64,000 bases of DNA, taken from Flavobacteriales bacterium. Lineage in GTDB: Bacteria > Bacteroidota > Bacteroidia > Flavobacteriales_F > PHOS-HE28. The DNA lies in assembly GCA_016703005.1 (NCBI GenBank), contig JADJCX010000033.1, forward strand, positions 62,001 to 126,000. Direction: 5' to 3'. Positions 1 to 10,149 of the stretch are shown one piece after another; within the stretch, counting starts at the first letter, position 1; each line of letters opens with the position of its first letter. Position numbers and translations under genes: made by a program. Below the pieces are notes generated by a model. It worked only from the letters and a program-made list of their open reading frames with translations. It did not search any database and was not told the DNA's origin.

Positions 1-1027
1 CGATCAACGCGGCGATCATGCCCCACGCGGAAGCGGCCCCGAACGTGCGCAGCGGCAGCACGGGATAGAAAGCCAAACTGCCGAAGCCGATCGCAACGCT
101 CAGCGCGCTGAGGGTGTTCGCGTTGTTGGTGCTGGAGATCGCTGAGCGCATCGCACTCGCCGGATCGACCGAAGAACGCATGGCACCCCTGAACCGCGAG
201 ATGATGTGAATGCTGAACGAGGAACCCAAGACCAACAACAGCGCGGGCAATAGGGACAGCAGCGGTTCGATTCCCACACCGATCCAACCCATCGGTCCGA
301 AGGTCCAGAGCAATGCCATCGCGCTCACCAAGAGTGGTATCAACGCGGTGAGCAGGTGGCGGAACGTGAGCCATGAAACGACCAGCATGAACAGCACCGC
401 AAGTCCGCCGAGCAAGCCAAGCTGATCGCGCGTGGCTTGCAGGTAGTGCGCCTGTGTGGCCAGTCTTCCGGCCAAGTGGAACGGCATACCGGTAGAGAAG
501 CAGCGTTTCCGAATGTCCGCGAGCAATTGTGAACGTTTCGCTACGTCCGCGATCGGCTCCAACTGCAAGACGATCACTGCGGCTTTGTTCGCATCACTAA
601 GCAGTATGGCTTTTAGCGCTTTGCGCTCGGCCAGGCGTTGCAGGCCGTTGCCTACATCATCAAAAGGTGGTGGGAAGAAGCGCACTTGGATCCATTCACC
701 CATGGGAAGCTTCAGTGGTTCGCTGATGGTGGTCAGGGAGCGAACGTTGCTGACGAACGGCAGGCCCGTCAGTGAACGCGTGAGTCCATCGATACGCTCA
801 AGACCTTCCTTGTCCAGGGCGCGCGGCAATTCCACGGCGATCAACAGCGAACGCATGTCGTCCGCGAATTGCGCCTTGTGGTTCTGGTAGTGTACCAGCG
901 CAGGGTCGTTCTGCGGAAAGAAGCGATCGATGTCGTAACTGAATTGGAGCTGCGCGATACCGACCGCGCAGAATGCGCTCCACACCACCAGTGCGGCTAC
1001 GACCCATTTTCCAGTGCGTGGATCCAT
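1..1027 (-). CDS. MMPL/RND-family transporter, 3' end outside window
   Basis: Reading leftward from an ATG at 1025-1027, the frame stays open to the window edge (342 codons). It starts with one transmembrane helix (about residues 9-27, VVAALVVWSAFCAVGIAQL) followed by YDIDRFFPQNDP, the usual start of the first periplasmic domain of MMPL exporters. Near the edge, membrane motifs of the family appear: LGSSFSIHIISRFRGA, then NTLSALSVAIGFGSLAF. The family uses the proton gradient to move lipids or hydrophobic molecules out of the cytoplasmic membrane. It is the last visible gene of a leftward run beginning with the DinB gene. The substrate cannot be told from this piece. The C-terminal half is missing because of the window boundary, not because of decay. 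Confidence 0.85.
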   Translation of the reverse strand, partial: MDPRTGKWVVAALVVWSAFCAVGIAQLQFSYDIDRFFPQNDPALVHYQNHKAQFADDMRSLLIAVELPRALDKEGLERIDGLTRSLTGLPFVSNVRSLTTISEPLKLPMGEWIQVRFFPPPFDDVGNGLQRLAERKALKAILLSDANKAAVIVLQLEPIADVAKRSQLLADIRKRCFSTGMPFHLAGRLATQAHYLQATRDQLGLLGGLAVLFMLVVSWLTFRHLLTALIPLLVSAMALLWTFGPMGWIGVGIEPLLSLLPALLLVLGSSFSIHIISRFRGAMRSSVDPASAMRSAISSTNNANTLSALSVAIGFGSLAFYPVLPLRTFGAASAWGMIAALI

Positions 1028-1060
1028 AAGCGCGATGGAGGTTGAGCGGGTCGCGGCGGC

Positions 1061-1369
1061 CTAACCGTTCTGTTGAGGCGCGCGCACGAATTTGAATACG
1101 CGATCGCCTTGTGCCAATGAAACCACGGCACAGTGAGAGGGGTAGGTGAGGCGGAGCGGAACGGACAGGTCCGGTACCTCATTTCCCAATAGGTCGAAAC
1201 TACCGGAACACTCCAAGCGACCATTGGGGTCGAATCGGTCCACGTGTGCGATCCGCTCGCGCGACAAGTCCAGCACGAACCACGATCCGGCACCCTCACC
1301 GGCAAGCCATTGTGCATTCACCGGCAGGGTGGCGGGTAACTCAGGCGGGGGCAATGTGCGTGACGGCAT
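1061..1369 (-). CDS. Conserved hypothetical protein, about 100 aa
   Basis: Small protein without signal peptide or membrane helix. It contains a beta-rich core (SWFVLDLSRERIAHVDRF then LECSGSFDL) that resembles short Bacteroidota proteins I associate from memory with the DUF6695 group; this is not verified. Its ATG overlaps the upstream stop codon (TGATG at 1367-1371), and a GTG two codons' distance upstream (1370-1372) is an alternative start. The tight coupling to the 1369-2055 gene suggests that the two products work together; in other genomes such halves may be fused. No function is assigned. Confidence 0.6.
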   Translation of the reverse strand: MPSRTLPPPELPATLPVNAQWLAGEGAGSWFVLDLSRERIAHVDRFDPNGRLECSGSFDLLGNEVPDLSVPLRLTYPSHCAVVSLAQGDRVFKFVRAPQQNG

Positions 1370-2055
1370 CACGCGAACGCGAAGGCAGGCTGAGCGGGCA
1401 GCACGGGTTCAACCACTCCATTGCCCGCATATCCGGCGCACGCGTGCACATTGGTCAATGGCGTAGGGCTCAAGGTCCATGGAAAGCGCAGCGAAAGTCG
1501 CGCTCTTGCGGGCGGGTGGCCTGCGCGCAATGCGGTATTCACGAAGCGCGAACAGTTGCTGCCGCCGATCACGAACGGCCCGTACGTGATGAAGTCTTGT
1601 TGCTGCATGGCTTGGGCTTTTTGATGCACACGTTCGCAGATCACCGGCACCATGGACCAATGCATCGGACCATCACCATGGCAGGCCTTGTTCGTAGCGA
1701 GTTCGTTCAACAGAGCGGGCAGATTTTCCGGCAATGGGCTGTCCGCCCTCCAAACGAGACGAGTGCGAAGAGCCAGCTCATGATCAGTGTGCGCGCTGCG
1801 TACACGTGCTGTGCCGCCGGGTGCATGGTAGCGGCCCATGTCGAAGTAGTGCGCTTCGTCTTGGTCCTTCGTGAACACGACAATGGCGGCATGTCCAACT
1901 TGGTAATAACCATTGCGGTTCACCGCCAGCAAACGCATGACACCATCGTACCAAGCACCGGCGCGTTTGCACCATGTCTCCGGCCAAGCAATGGCGATCG
2001 CCCAACCTGTGCGTTCGCCGTCAGTTGGCTGTGTATATGCCGAGCTGTTGCTCAT
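1369..2055 (-). CDS. Conserved hypothetical protein (DUF6695-like)
   Basis: A 228-residue protein of a type I recall from Flavobacteriia as DUF6695-like, with GWAIAIAWPETWCKRAGAWYD near the N-terminus and YYQVGHAAIVVF soon after. A late segment FITYGPFVIGGSNCSRFVN contains a Ser-Asn-Cys-Ser-Arg cluster; together with the early Gly-His-Ala this resembles the Cys/His arrangement of NlpC/P60-like or LRAT-type folds, but this is only an inference. No signal peptide is seen. It lies 12 bp downstream of the DinB gene and overlaps the next gene, so it is part of the same leftward operon. Confidence 0.65.
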   Translation of the reverse strand: MSNSSAYTQPTDGERTGWAIAIAWPETWCKRAGAWYDGVMRLLAVNRNGYYQVGHAAIVVFTKDQDEAHYFDMGRYHAPGGTARVRSAHTDHELALRTRLVWRADSPLPENLPALLNELATNKACHGDGPMHWSMVPVICERVHQKAQAMQQQDFITYGPFVIGGSNCSRFVNTALRAGHPPARARLSLRFPWTLSPTPLTNVHACAGYAGNGVVEPVLPAQPAFAFA

Positions 2056-2067
2056 GCACCGAGGAGT

Positions 2068-2634
2068 TCAGGCATTCCTGTTCTTGCGGTCGCGCACGGT
2101 GCTGGGGGCCACCCCGAAATCCGGGTCCAGTGCAATGCCCGGATGATGCTGCTCAACGGCTATGCGCAGCAACGCCATGTGGTGGGTGCCGTGGTCGAAA
2201 GCGTATGCCAGCTCACGATAGAGCGATGTGCCCATGCGGGTGTTGCCCGATCCGTCCGTGCTGTGGTCCACGAGCAGGTGCATCCGCATGTCTTGGCGGA
2301 TGTTCTTCATCCAATCCCGCAAAGCGTTCAACGCCCCCATGACCGCTGCACGATCGGTCTCCAGCGCCCTGTCCCGTTTGCGTGAGTCGTAATCCACCGT
2401 GTCGCTACCGGCGTTCATCAAACAGATGTAGAACTCGAGCACATGGCGCACATGCTGGCCGATGCTCGACTTGCTGAGCACCGGCACAGGTGCCGTGTAT
2501 TGGTCTGCATTAAGCGCGCTCACCAGACGATGAAGTTCATCGAACTGAACGCGGGTATGGCCTATCAATGGTGTGCCTTGCCTACGGTGCGGGGTGAGCG
2601 CTGATGTTGACGCTTCGGAGGTGACTTCGTTCAT
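2068..2634 (-). CDS. DinB-family (metal-dependent four-helix) protein
   Basis: 188 residues with the three-helix His pattern of the DinB/YfiT-like fold: IGQHVRHVLEF (about residues 58-68) and a later ELAYAFDHGTHHMALLRI segment in which FDHxxHH supplies metal ligands. Family members bind a divalent metal and many act as thiol transferases or damage-linked enzymes, but most are uncharacterised. First gene of the leftward run ending in the MMPL exporter. The upstream 2635-2896 stretch has no convincing gene and probably holds its promoter. Confidence 0.8.
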   Translation of the reverse strand: MNEVTSEASTSALTPHRRQGTPLIGHTRVQFDELHRLVSALNADQYTAPVPVLSKSSIGQHVRHVLEFYICLMNAGSDTVDYDSRKRDRALETDRAAVMGALNALRDWMKNIRQDMRMHLLVDHSTDGSGNTRMGTSLYRELAYAFDHGTHHMALLRIAVEQHHPGIALDPDFGVAPSTVRDRKNRNA

Positions 2635-2896
2635 CGGTATCGGTTTGCGGTCGGGGGAAACAGCGCAGGTGGGGGAGGCAAATATGCTGAACGGGTGTGG
2701 CGACTAAGGGTCACGCGGCCGAGTTCTCCGACCGAACGATGTGCTCTGTCCTGTGCAAGAGACATACGGGGTTGCCATGCGACCGGATCGGAACCAAGGT
2801 CGAAGGCAAGATGCTCATGCAACACCGTTACCCGCCTTGGACCGTGTGTATGGTCCAGTTCCATATGCCAAAATGGTTCTGGACAATGTGCGGGGC

Positions 2897-4027
2897 CTAT
2901 TTCAGATAGCGCAGGTCGTGCCCGTTCTTGATGCGCTTCAGCGACGCCGCGATGAGCAGGATCACCTTTTCGACATCCTTGCGGTGAACGCTCTCCACCG
3001 TAGTGTGCATGTAGCGCAACGGCAAGCTGATCAGCGCACTGGGAACCCCGGCAGCACCGTAGGCGAACGCATCGGTATCGGTACCGGTGGCGCGGCTAAC
3101 GGCGGCGCGCTGGAATTTCATCTTCTCGCCTTCGGCCGCAGCGATGATCAACTTCAGCAGATTGTTGTGAACCGCAGGGCCGTAGCTCAGCACGGGACCC
3201 CCGCCGCAACTCACATCACCGTTCGTGATCTTGTTCATCATCGGTGTCTGCGTATCGTGCGTCACATCGGTAACAATGGCCACGTCGGGCTTGATGCGTT
3301 CCACGATCATCTCCGCTCCCCTCAGTCCTACTTCTTCCTGCACGGCGTTTACGATGTAAAGGCCGAACGGCAGTTTTACCTTTTGTTCATGGAGCAAGCG
3401 TGCCACTTCGGCGATCATGAAGCCACCCATGCGGTTGTCGAGCGCACGGCCGGTGAAGTACCGATCATTGAGGATCATGAATTCATCCTCGTAGGTGATC
3501 ACACAGCCTACGTGAACACCCAATGCCTCCACTTCCTCCTTGCTGTTGCAGCCACAATCCAGGAAGATGTTGTCGGTACTCGGCACGGGGTCCTGTTTCG
3601 TGGTGCGCACATGGATGGCCGGCCAACCGAACACGGCCTTCACGATCCCCTTATCGGTATGGATGTTCACCCGTTTGCTGGGTGCGATCAGGTGGTCGCT
3701 ACCGCCGTTGCGGCGCAAGTAGATGAAGCCTTCCTTGGTGATGTAGTGAACGAACCAGCTGATCTCATCGGCGTGGGCTTCGATCACCACCTTGTACTTC
3801 GCCTCCGGGTTCACCACGCCGACGGCGGTTCCGTAGTTGTCGACGAAATGCGAGTGGATGTAGGGCTTGAGGTATTCGAGCCAGAGCTTCTGCCCGGCGC
3901 TTTCGAAACCGGTGGGGCTGGCATTATTGAGATAGCGTTCCATGAATGCCATGGAGGCAGGGGTGAGGATCGACTTCTTGTCCTCCTTGGCCTTGGCGGC
4001 CGTCTTCTTCGTGGTCTTCTTCGCCAT
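2897..4027 (-). CDS. M42-family metallo-aminopeptidase / endoglucanase-like
   Basis: 376 residues starting with MAKKTTKKTAAKAKEDKK, a lysine-rich leader, then the M42 core. Metal and catalytic motifs are all present: EAHADEISWFV (His-Asp), GRALDNRMGG (bridging Asp), QEEVGLRGAE (catalytic Glu pair), IVTDVTHDTQTP (Asp) and MHTTVESVH (His). These dinuclear enzymes are cytosolic tetrahedral aminopeptidases that trim short peptides. I chose the ATG at 4025-4027; an upstream in-frame ATG at 4198 adds 57 residues of non-conserved sequence running into the divergent promoter region. The gene is divergent from the PD40/TPR gene. Confidence 0.92.
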   Translation of the reverse strand: MAKKTTKKTAAKAKEDKKSILTPASMAFMERYLNNASPTGFESAGQKLWLEYLKPYIHSHFVDNYGTAVGVVNPEAKYKVVIEAHADEISWFVHYITKEGFIYLRRNGGSDHLIAPSKRVNIHTDKGIVKAVFGWPAIHVRTTKQDPVPSTDNIFLDCGCNSKEEVEALGVHVGCVITYEDEFMILNDRYFTGRALDNRMGGFMIAEVARLLHEQKVKLPFGLYIVNAVQEEVGLRGAEMIVERIKPDVAIVTDVTHDTQTPMMNKITNGDVSCGGGPVLSYGPAVHNNLLKLIIAAAEGEKMKFQRAAVSRATGTDTDAFAYGAAGVPSALISLPLRYMHTTVESVHRKDVEKVILLIAASLKRIKNGHDLRYLK

Positions 4028-4260
4028 GGGATGGAAAATGTGGATGTAGGCTTTGCGTTCGGAACTTCCGCAAGCACGTTCGTGGCAGCGGTACTCAATT
4101 GCGGAAGTCGGGCCGAAGCTATCCGCCCCGGGCTGCGTCCTCGGCGGCAGTCGCAGGGCGATCTTAACGTGAGGATGTTGCTCCACAGGGATCCGCAACC
4201 CAAAGCTTGTTACCGCCGTATCAGCGGCCGCCCGAACGCCTCTTTCGTTCGGCCTTGAAC

Positions 4261-5622
4261 ATGAAACACGTAATCGCCTCCGTTGGTCTGGTCATCGCAA
4301 GCTTCAGTGCCATTGGGCAGAATGTGCCCTTTGACAAGACGCATATAGCTGACGCGGCTGCGCTGAAGCGTGCCCAAGAATGCATCAAGGCAGGCGATAA
4401 GATGGCGGCGAACGGCGGGCAGGGTTTGGGCTTGGCGTTGATCTCGTATGAAGACGCTCACGACATCAATCCGAACAATGCCGAGCTCAACATGAAAATG
4501 GGCTTGTGCCATCTCAACGGTGCACAACGACACCTTGCACTTCCATACTTCCAAGCGGCAGCTGAACTGGCCCCGGAAATGGAGGGGGTGCATTTCTTCC
4601 TGGGCTATGCGCAGCAGTTGAACAGCAATTGGGACAAGGCCATTGCGGCCTACGAACTACACAAGCGCTCACAGGCCGCCGTTGTCGGCGATCCGGATCC
4701 ACGTATGGCCAACATCGAAAAGTTGATGATCGAGTGCAAGAACGGCAAGGCGCTCTCTGCCAGTGGTTCATCGGCGGTGGTATCTGCCATGGGCCCCAGC
4801 ATCAATAGCGAGCAGGCCGACTATGGTGTGCTGCTCAGCGCAACATCGGATCAATTGCTCTTCACCAGTCGTCGTGCCACCACCACGGGCGGGAAGATCA
4901 ACAAAGCCACTCAAGAGTACTTCGAGGATATCTACTCCACCACCCGCATGCCCGCCGGCTATCTGCCTCCACAGCCGCTATTGCTGCCCGTGAACAGTAT
5001 CGGTAACGACGCGACGGTTTGCCTGAGCCATGACGGCAAAACCTTGCTCATGTACCGCGACGTGTCAGGCTCCGGCGATATTTATCGCTGCGACCTCACC
5101 CCTGCCGGTTGGAGCGAACCCAAGCCTTTGGGACCGAACATCAACACGCGCCACCACGAAGGGAGTGCATGGCTTACTGCCGATGGCCAGTGGCTCTATT
5201 TCGTTAGCGATCGCCCTGAGGAAAGCCTCGGCGGGCAGGATATCTATCGGTCGCGATGGGACGCTGCCGCCAACGATTGGGGCATCGCCGAGAACCTGGG
5301 ACCGGATGTGAACAGCGCGTTCGATGAGGATGGTGTCTTCGTATCGTTCGATGGCAATACGATCTGGTTCAGCAGCAAGGGCCACAGCAGCATTGGCGGC
5401 TATGATGTGTTCATGAGCAGCTACGAAAACGGGTTCTGGGCAAAGGCCAAAAGCATGGGTATGCCCATCAACTCACCCGACGATGACCTCTACTTCGTAT
5501 TGGCCGATGACGGTATGACAGGCTACTTCAGCAGCGTTCGGCCGGGCGGCGAAGGACAGGATGATATCTACCGCGTCGACCTCTCACCGGGTGCGGGCGA
5601 TACGGGTAAGGCCGGACGATAA
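4261..5622 (+). CDS. Secreted TPR/PD40 beta-propeller protein
   Basis: 453 residues. The chosen ATG gives an ordinary signal peptide (MKHVIASVGLVIASFSAIGQ). Residues about 30-170 form tetratricopeptide repeats (NPNNAELNMKMGLCHL; EMEGVHFFLGYAQQL), and the rest holds PD40/WD40-like blades (LLFTSRR, DGKTLLMYRD, DGQWLYFVSDRPEE, DGNTIWFSSKG, GMTGYFSSVRPGGEG). This order matches the N-terminal part of PorE-like T9SS envelope proteins, but the C-terminal OmpA domain of that family is absent. Probably a periplasmic or outer-membrane associated protein. It ends 2 bp before the convergent T9SS gene. Confidence 0.85.
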   Translation: MKHVIASVGLVIASFSAIGQNVPFDKTHIADAAALKRAQECIKAGDKMAANGGQGLGLALISYEDAHDINPNNAELNMKMGLCHLNGAQRHLALPYFQAAAELAPEMEGVHFFLGYAQQLNSNWDKAIAAYELHKRSQAAVVGDPDPRMANIEKLMIECKNGKALSASGSSAVVSAMGPSINSEQADYGVLLSATSDQLLFTSRRATTTGGKINKATQEYFEDIYSTTRMPAGYLPPQPLLLPVNSIGNDATVCLSHDGKTLLMYRDVSGSGDIYRCDLTPAGWSEPKPLGPNINTRHHEGSAWLTADGQWLYFVSDRPEESLGGQDIYRSRWDAAANDWGIAENLGPDVNSAFDEDGVFVSFDGNTIWFSSKGHSSIGGYDVFMSSYENGFWAKAKSMGMPINSPDDDLYFVLADDGMTGYFSSVRPGGEGQDDIYRVDLSPGAGDTGKAGR

Positions 5623-5624
5623 GC

Positions 5625-8600
5625 TCACCGGACAACGCGGGCCATCATTCGAAGATCCTCCCCGAGTAGTTGCACCGTATAGATCCCTGGGGCTTGCACG
5701 CGCAGATCAATGGTCGCGGCGCGTTCACCACTGTTGATCCCGATGCGCATGACCTCGTTGCCAAGCGGCCCATGCACCAATACATCCGCAGGCCCGGCAT
5801 TCACTACAGTCCAACTGGCCATGTACACTCCGGTGGTTGAAGTTGGCAACAGGAGCAATTCATTGGTCGCTTCCCCGCTGATCACACCAACGTTGAGGCT
5901 GACGCAGAACTGCACACTTTCCTCGGCGCCGAACACGTCGCCGGACCCGAAGTTGCCCAGTTCGTTTGTGAAGAGTGAATAACTGCCCGGGCCATTGTCG
6001 CAACACATGCCATCGCCGAAGCTGTCGGTGATGGTGAACGTGTAGCAGCCGCCGTTGAGGCATACGTTCTTGATGATCGTGCTGCCGTCCGGGGTTCCAA
6101 TGAACGGTCCTCCCTCGGCAACGATATCCCCGTTGTCGTCAGTAATGGTCCAAGCCGTCTCTTGCGGATAATCGTCGAAGGTGATCGTCACTTCAACTTC
6201 ATTCGGCATGATGAAGACCTGGAACGTGCTTGTCTCGGAATCAGGACCATTTGCGTTGGTCACGGTCAACGTTGCACTGTAAGATCCGCTGGTAGGGTAG
6301 GTGACCGATGGTGAGGCCAGCGCGCTGGTAGCCGGTGTTCCACCCGGGAATTGCCAGCTCCAACCGGGCGCGGCGTCGGTGGAATTGTCCGTGAAAGTGA
6401 TCGCCTCGCCAGCGCATACGGCCACATTGCCGTGCATGAATCCGGCCACGGGTGGTTGAGCGGACGGCGTGTACAATGGCGTTTCCCACAACCCGCGACC
6501 ATAAGTGGCAGCGCGTAACTTGTTCGTTGCGTAGTTGATCTCCAACTCCATCACGATGACCGCAGGCATGCCTTGGCCATACGGTTGCCAGTTGCCCAAG
6601 GTGTTGTCCGTATAGAATACACCCATGTCCGTTCCAACGTAAAGGCCATCATCACTTCCGGCGTGGTAAACAATACTGTTCACCGGTGCATTCGGAAGGT
6701 TGATGGTGATGTTGGTCCAACTGCTGCCGCCGTCGCTTGTCATGTACACCTTCTCGCCATCCATGTATCCGCTCAAGGCCACGTAAAACGTCAACGCGTC
6801 GGTCGGGTCGAAGGCGATGCTGGTGACTTGCAGTTCGGGCAAGTCGGCGCTGATGATCGACCATGGGGCACCCCCAGTGGTGCTGCGCCGCAATTCGCCA
6901 TTGCGCCAGATCACTATATGGTCGCTGTTGCTCGGTGCCACTTCAAGTGTGCGTATCGTTTCGTTGAGGCCGAAGCCGGAAACGCTGGTCCAATTGTCGC
7001 CCCGGTCGTTGCTGATCCAAACGTTGTTGTACCCGGCGACAAGGGTAGCCGGGTCGTTCGGGTCAATGATGTACGGCGTTACCCAGGCACCATCCTCGCT
7101 GATGCCCCAACTGATACCGTTGAAGTTCTGCCCGCCATCGTCACTGCGACGAATACTCCCGTTCTGGCTGGTACAGTACCTGATGTTGATGTCGCTGGGA
7201 TCCACGGCGGCCTCCATACCATCAGCCCCGTTCACGTGTGTCCAGATCCCGCCCTCCAGCATGTTGCTGCCATTGTCCTGCGCCCCGGCCATGACCAGAT
7301 CCGTCTGCAACTCGCTTCCACCCATGCGGTAGAACTGCATGATGTTAAGGCCCGTGCTGCGATCGTTCCAATCCGCTCCAGCATTGGTGCTTTGGAAAAC
7401 ACCACCATCGCTACCGCACCAGATCTTGGTGCCGATCATCTCCAAGCAGTGGACATCGGCATGGGTGTAGCCGACCGCGCTCGGGTGCGTCCAGTGGCTG
7501 ACGATCGACCACGTCGTGCCCGCATTCGTGCTCTTCCACACGTCGATCCCGGCAGCATAGACGATCAAAGCGTTCGCGGGGTCCACGGCGAGCGCCATAT
7601 CGTACCTGCTCTGTCCGCCGCTGTCCTGCCCTGCCTGGTCATACCCGAAAATGTTCGGGCTATTGCTGCGCAGGGTGAAGGTCAACCCACCATCGGTGCT
7701 GCGGTAGAGACCCTTGTAGCCCCATCATCCTCGCGACCACACAGCGCGAACACCACTTGTGGATCGGCCGGGCTCACTGCGATCGACATCCGGTTCACAT
7801 CCACGACCAGTGGAAGTCCCGCTGCAATTGAAGTGAACGTATTCCCGCTGTCGTCGCTGCGGAGGAAGCCTTTGCCGCAGGCGTACATCACTGTCGGATC
7901 ACCTGGTTCGAACTCCACATCGCGGGTGCCATCCACGTGTACAAGCGTCCATGAAGCCCCGGCGTCGGTTGTCTTCCACAGACCGTTGTTCGCTGCGCAG
8001 AAGAGCGTGTTCGCATCGCTGGGGTGCATGATGAGCTTTCGGACGGTGCGCGTTTGCGACAGCGACCAGTCGAGACCCGTGGCGTTCCAAGTGGCACCGC
8101 CATCGATGCTTTTAAGCACACCGATACTGTACGCATCGTTGCCGTCGCCATCGCCCGTGCCGCAGTAGACCACGTTGCTGTTCGTGTGATCGATCACTAT
8201 CCCTCCAATGGCCAGCGTAGGCAGATCGGTGATCAGCGCGGTCCACGTGCCGCCATCATCGGTGCTCTTCCATAAACCGCCCGAAGGTGTGCCAACGAAA
8301 ACGGTGTTCGGGTCGTTCGGGTCCTGCGCAACGCAGTTCACGCGTCCCGCACCCGGATTGTAGCTGATGCTCTGCCAACTGTATGGTCCCAAGGGCAGCC
8401 AACTTGCGCTCTTGGCTTGCGGCAACGGCAGCATGCCGCGCAGCTGCGTCAACGCATTGGCATGCACCGATGGATCCGGGCGCTCACCTGTGGGCCAAGT
8501 CCGCTGTTCCCAGAACCACTCCCAGCGTTTGAAGACCTTATAGCCCTTTCCTCGCTCGTATTCGCGGTCCCCCCATGCCGAGTGAAATGACTCTTGCACG

Positions 8601-8707
8601 GTTCGGACGTTCGTGTGCCCGTCCTGCAATTGCTCGATCCACTCCTGAGCGTGCAGTATGTTGGTAATGAGGAAGAGCGTGATACTGAACGTTGATCGCT
8701 GGAGCAT
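5625..8707 (-). CDS. Secreted BNR/sortilin-like propeller with PKD and T9SS type A sorting domain (one frameshift)
   Basis: Two overlapping frames form one gene of about 1,025 residues. The N-terminal part (ATG at 8705-8707, signal peptide MLQRSTFSITLFLITNILHA) and the C-terminal part (from about 7720) share the same BNR/Asp-box repeats: GGLWKSTDDGGTWTAL, VLKSIDGGATWNATG, then GLYRSTDGGLTFTLR across the junction, and SNDRGDNWTSVSG. Reading moves between frames at a run of four C (7720-7723) where one base is missing. A PKD domain (GEAITFTDNSTDAAPGWSWQF) and a C-terminal sorting signal (APGIYTVQLLGEDLRMMARVVR) follow. Likely a cell-surface or released T9SS cargo. The indel is probably a sequencing error because both halves are undamaged. 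Confidence 0.85.
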
Positions 8708-8798
8708 TGCAACAAGGATGAGGGCCTCGAAGGTACCGGGCGGGCCGACGCTTCCCGCCACACATTTACTTCGCTGCCGCAGGAATGCTGCGGTTGGT

Positions 8799-9458
8799 AT
8801 GAAGGAACTTGAAGTACGCATGACCAGAGATGGTACCCGGACGCTCTTCGACCCCTTGTTGAGCGAGCGTTACCACAGCGTGCATGGCGCGGTCGCGGAA
8901 TCGCGTCACGTCTTTCTGGATGCCGGGTTCCTTGCGGCCAAAGAGCCTCGTGTTGACGTGTTGGAGATCGGACTTGGTACCGGATTGAACATGCTGCTGA
9001 CATGGATCGAGTCGGAGAACCGATGCATTGAGGTCCACTACGATGCAGTGGAACCATTTCCACTGAATACCGGGATCCTGAACCAGCTGGACCACTGCAC
9101 TTCGCTGGGGGTCAGCGAGCGATCCTTGGATTTCATGGGAATGATGCAAGGACCTCACAATACGCGATCATCGATGCGGGACTTTCATTTCCGGATGGTC
9201 GCAGATGGCTCAACCCTGACACCTTCAGGCTATCATGTCATCTATTTCGATGCATTTGCACCGGCACACCAGCCGGGTATGTGGACCGTTGATATGTTCG
9301 AGCGGATGCGCGCTTTGTTGCGGCCGGGCGGGGTTCTGGTCACCTATTGTGCCAAGGGGGATGTGCGCCGTGCCATGCAACGAGCAGGGTTTTCGGTTGA
9401 ACGGCTGCCGGGGCCTCCGGGAAAGAAGGAGATGCTGAGGGCGATCAACCCTGGATGA
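8799..9458 (+). CDS. mnmD: tRNA 5-methylaminomethyl-2-thiouridine methyltransferase MnmD
   Basis: 219 residues. The SAM-binding motif LEIGLGTGLNMLLTW and the downstream YFDAFAPAHQPGMWT motif are typical of the MnmD half of bacterial MnmC (MTase_30). The enzyme methylates the wobble uridine 34 of certain tRNAs in the cytosol, the last step of mnm5s2U formation. The FAD-dependent MnmC1 domain is absent, as usual in Bacteroidota where MnmD is a separate protein. The start MKELEVRMTRDG at 8799 is chosen because it matches the family N-terminus. Its stop overlaps the start of the Nudix gene by 4 bp. Confidence 0.9.
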   Translation: MKELEVRMTRDGTRTLFDPLLSERYHSVHGAVAESRHVFLDAGFLAAKEPRVDVLEIGLGTGLNMLLTWIESENRCIEVHYDAVEPFPLNTGILNQLDHCTSLGVSERSLDFMGMMQGPHNTRSSMRDFHFRMVADGSTLTPSGYHVIYFDAFAPAHQPGMWTVDMFERMRALLRPGGVLVTYCAKGDVRRAMQRAGFSVERLPGPPGKKEMLRAINPG

Positions 9459-9901
9459 TCATGGCCCGCTTCACCATCCGTGTCTATGGCCTGCTCGTTC
9501 ACAACGGTCGCGTACTCGTGGCTGACGAGATCATCAAGGGCCAACGCATAACCAAGTTCCCTGGTGGTGGCTTGGAGTATGGCGAAGGCACGAAGGATTG
9601 CTTGATGCGGGAGATCATGGAAGAGATCGGAATTGAGGCGTACGATGTGCAACACTTCTACACCACGGACTTTTTTCAGCGGAGCACATTCCACGCGGAG
9701 GAGATCCAGGTCGTGAGCATCTATTACACCTTCCGCGTCCAGTCTCCGTCGGAACTTCCGGTGGTCGAAGTGGCGTTCGCCTTCAAAGAAGAGCGCGATG
9801 GAGCGGAAGCGTTCCGCTGGTTGGAGCTTGCTACTGCAACCGAGGGCGATGTGCATTTGCCCATAGACCGGGTGGTCATGAAGAAACTATTGTCGGCGTA
9901 G
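9455..9901 (+). CDS. NUDIX hydrolase
   Basis: 148 residues with a complete Nudix box: GGLEYGEGTKDCLMREIMEE followed by IG, fitting GX5EX7REUXEEXGU. Such enzymes hydrolyse nucleoside diphosphates linked to another group; the substrate is not evident. The start is ATGATCATG at 9455 with a second ATG at 9461. Overlap ATGA with the mnmD stop indicates translational coupling, so the two form a rightward pair. Confidence 0.88.
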   Translation: MIMARFTIRVYGLLVHNGRVLVADEIIKGQRITKFPGGGLEYGEGTKDCLMREIMEEIGIEAYDVQHFYTTDFFQRSTFHAEEIQVVSIYYTFRVQSPSELPVVEVAFAFKEERDGAEAFRWLELATATEGDVHLPIDRVVMKKLLSA

Positions 9902-9916
9902 CCAACGCAGGGCTGC

Positions 9917-10048
9917 TCAACACATAGTGAGCATTCCCAGCATCACCAAAGCCACTGTTACCGAAGTCCACCAGAGCATGGTGCTCATGGGGTTCTGGCG
10001 GCGAGTTCTGATATACGGGTACATCACGGCTGGTTCGTACGGAGGCAT
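9917..10048 (-). CDS. Putative 43-aa single-span membrane protein
   Basis: A short open frame from an ATG at 10046-10048 to TGA at 9917-9919. The product starts MPPYEPAVMYPYIRTRRQNP, with basic residues, and continues into a hydrophobic segment (TMLWWTSVTVALVMLGMLT), which fits a single membrane helix with positive-inside orientation. It converges on the Nudix gene. No homologue is recognised; length is the main reason for doubt. Confidence 0.4.
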   Translation of the reverse strand: MPPYEPAVMYPYIRTRRQNPMSTMLWWTSVTVALVMLGMLTMC

Positions 10049-10149
10049 CGGATCTTTGGATGCGTCGCGAAACGAAAGGTCACGACAAGTCGTGCGTGTG
10101 GCCGGATTTTTCCGACCAGAAGGCCGAGGATCGCGACGGATAGCCTGCC

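Noticed and set aside
1246..2385. Long rightward frame over the DinB and hypothetical genes
   Set aside because: It is the shadow of well supported leftward genes; no signal, motif or start supports it.
6573..8168. Long rightward frame over the BNR/T9SS gene
   Set aside because: Antisense to a gene with clear repeats and a sorting domain; the product has no recognisable feature.
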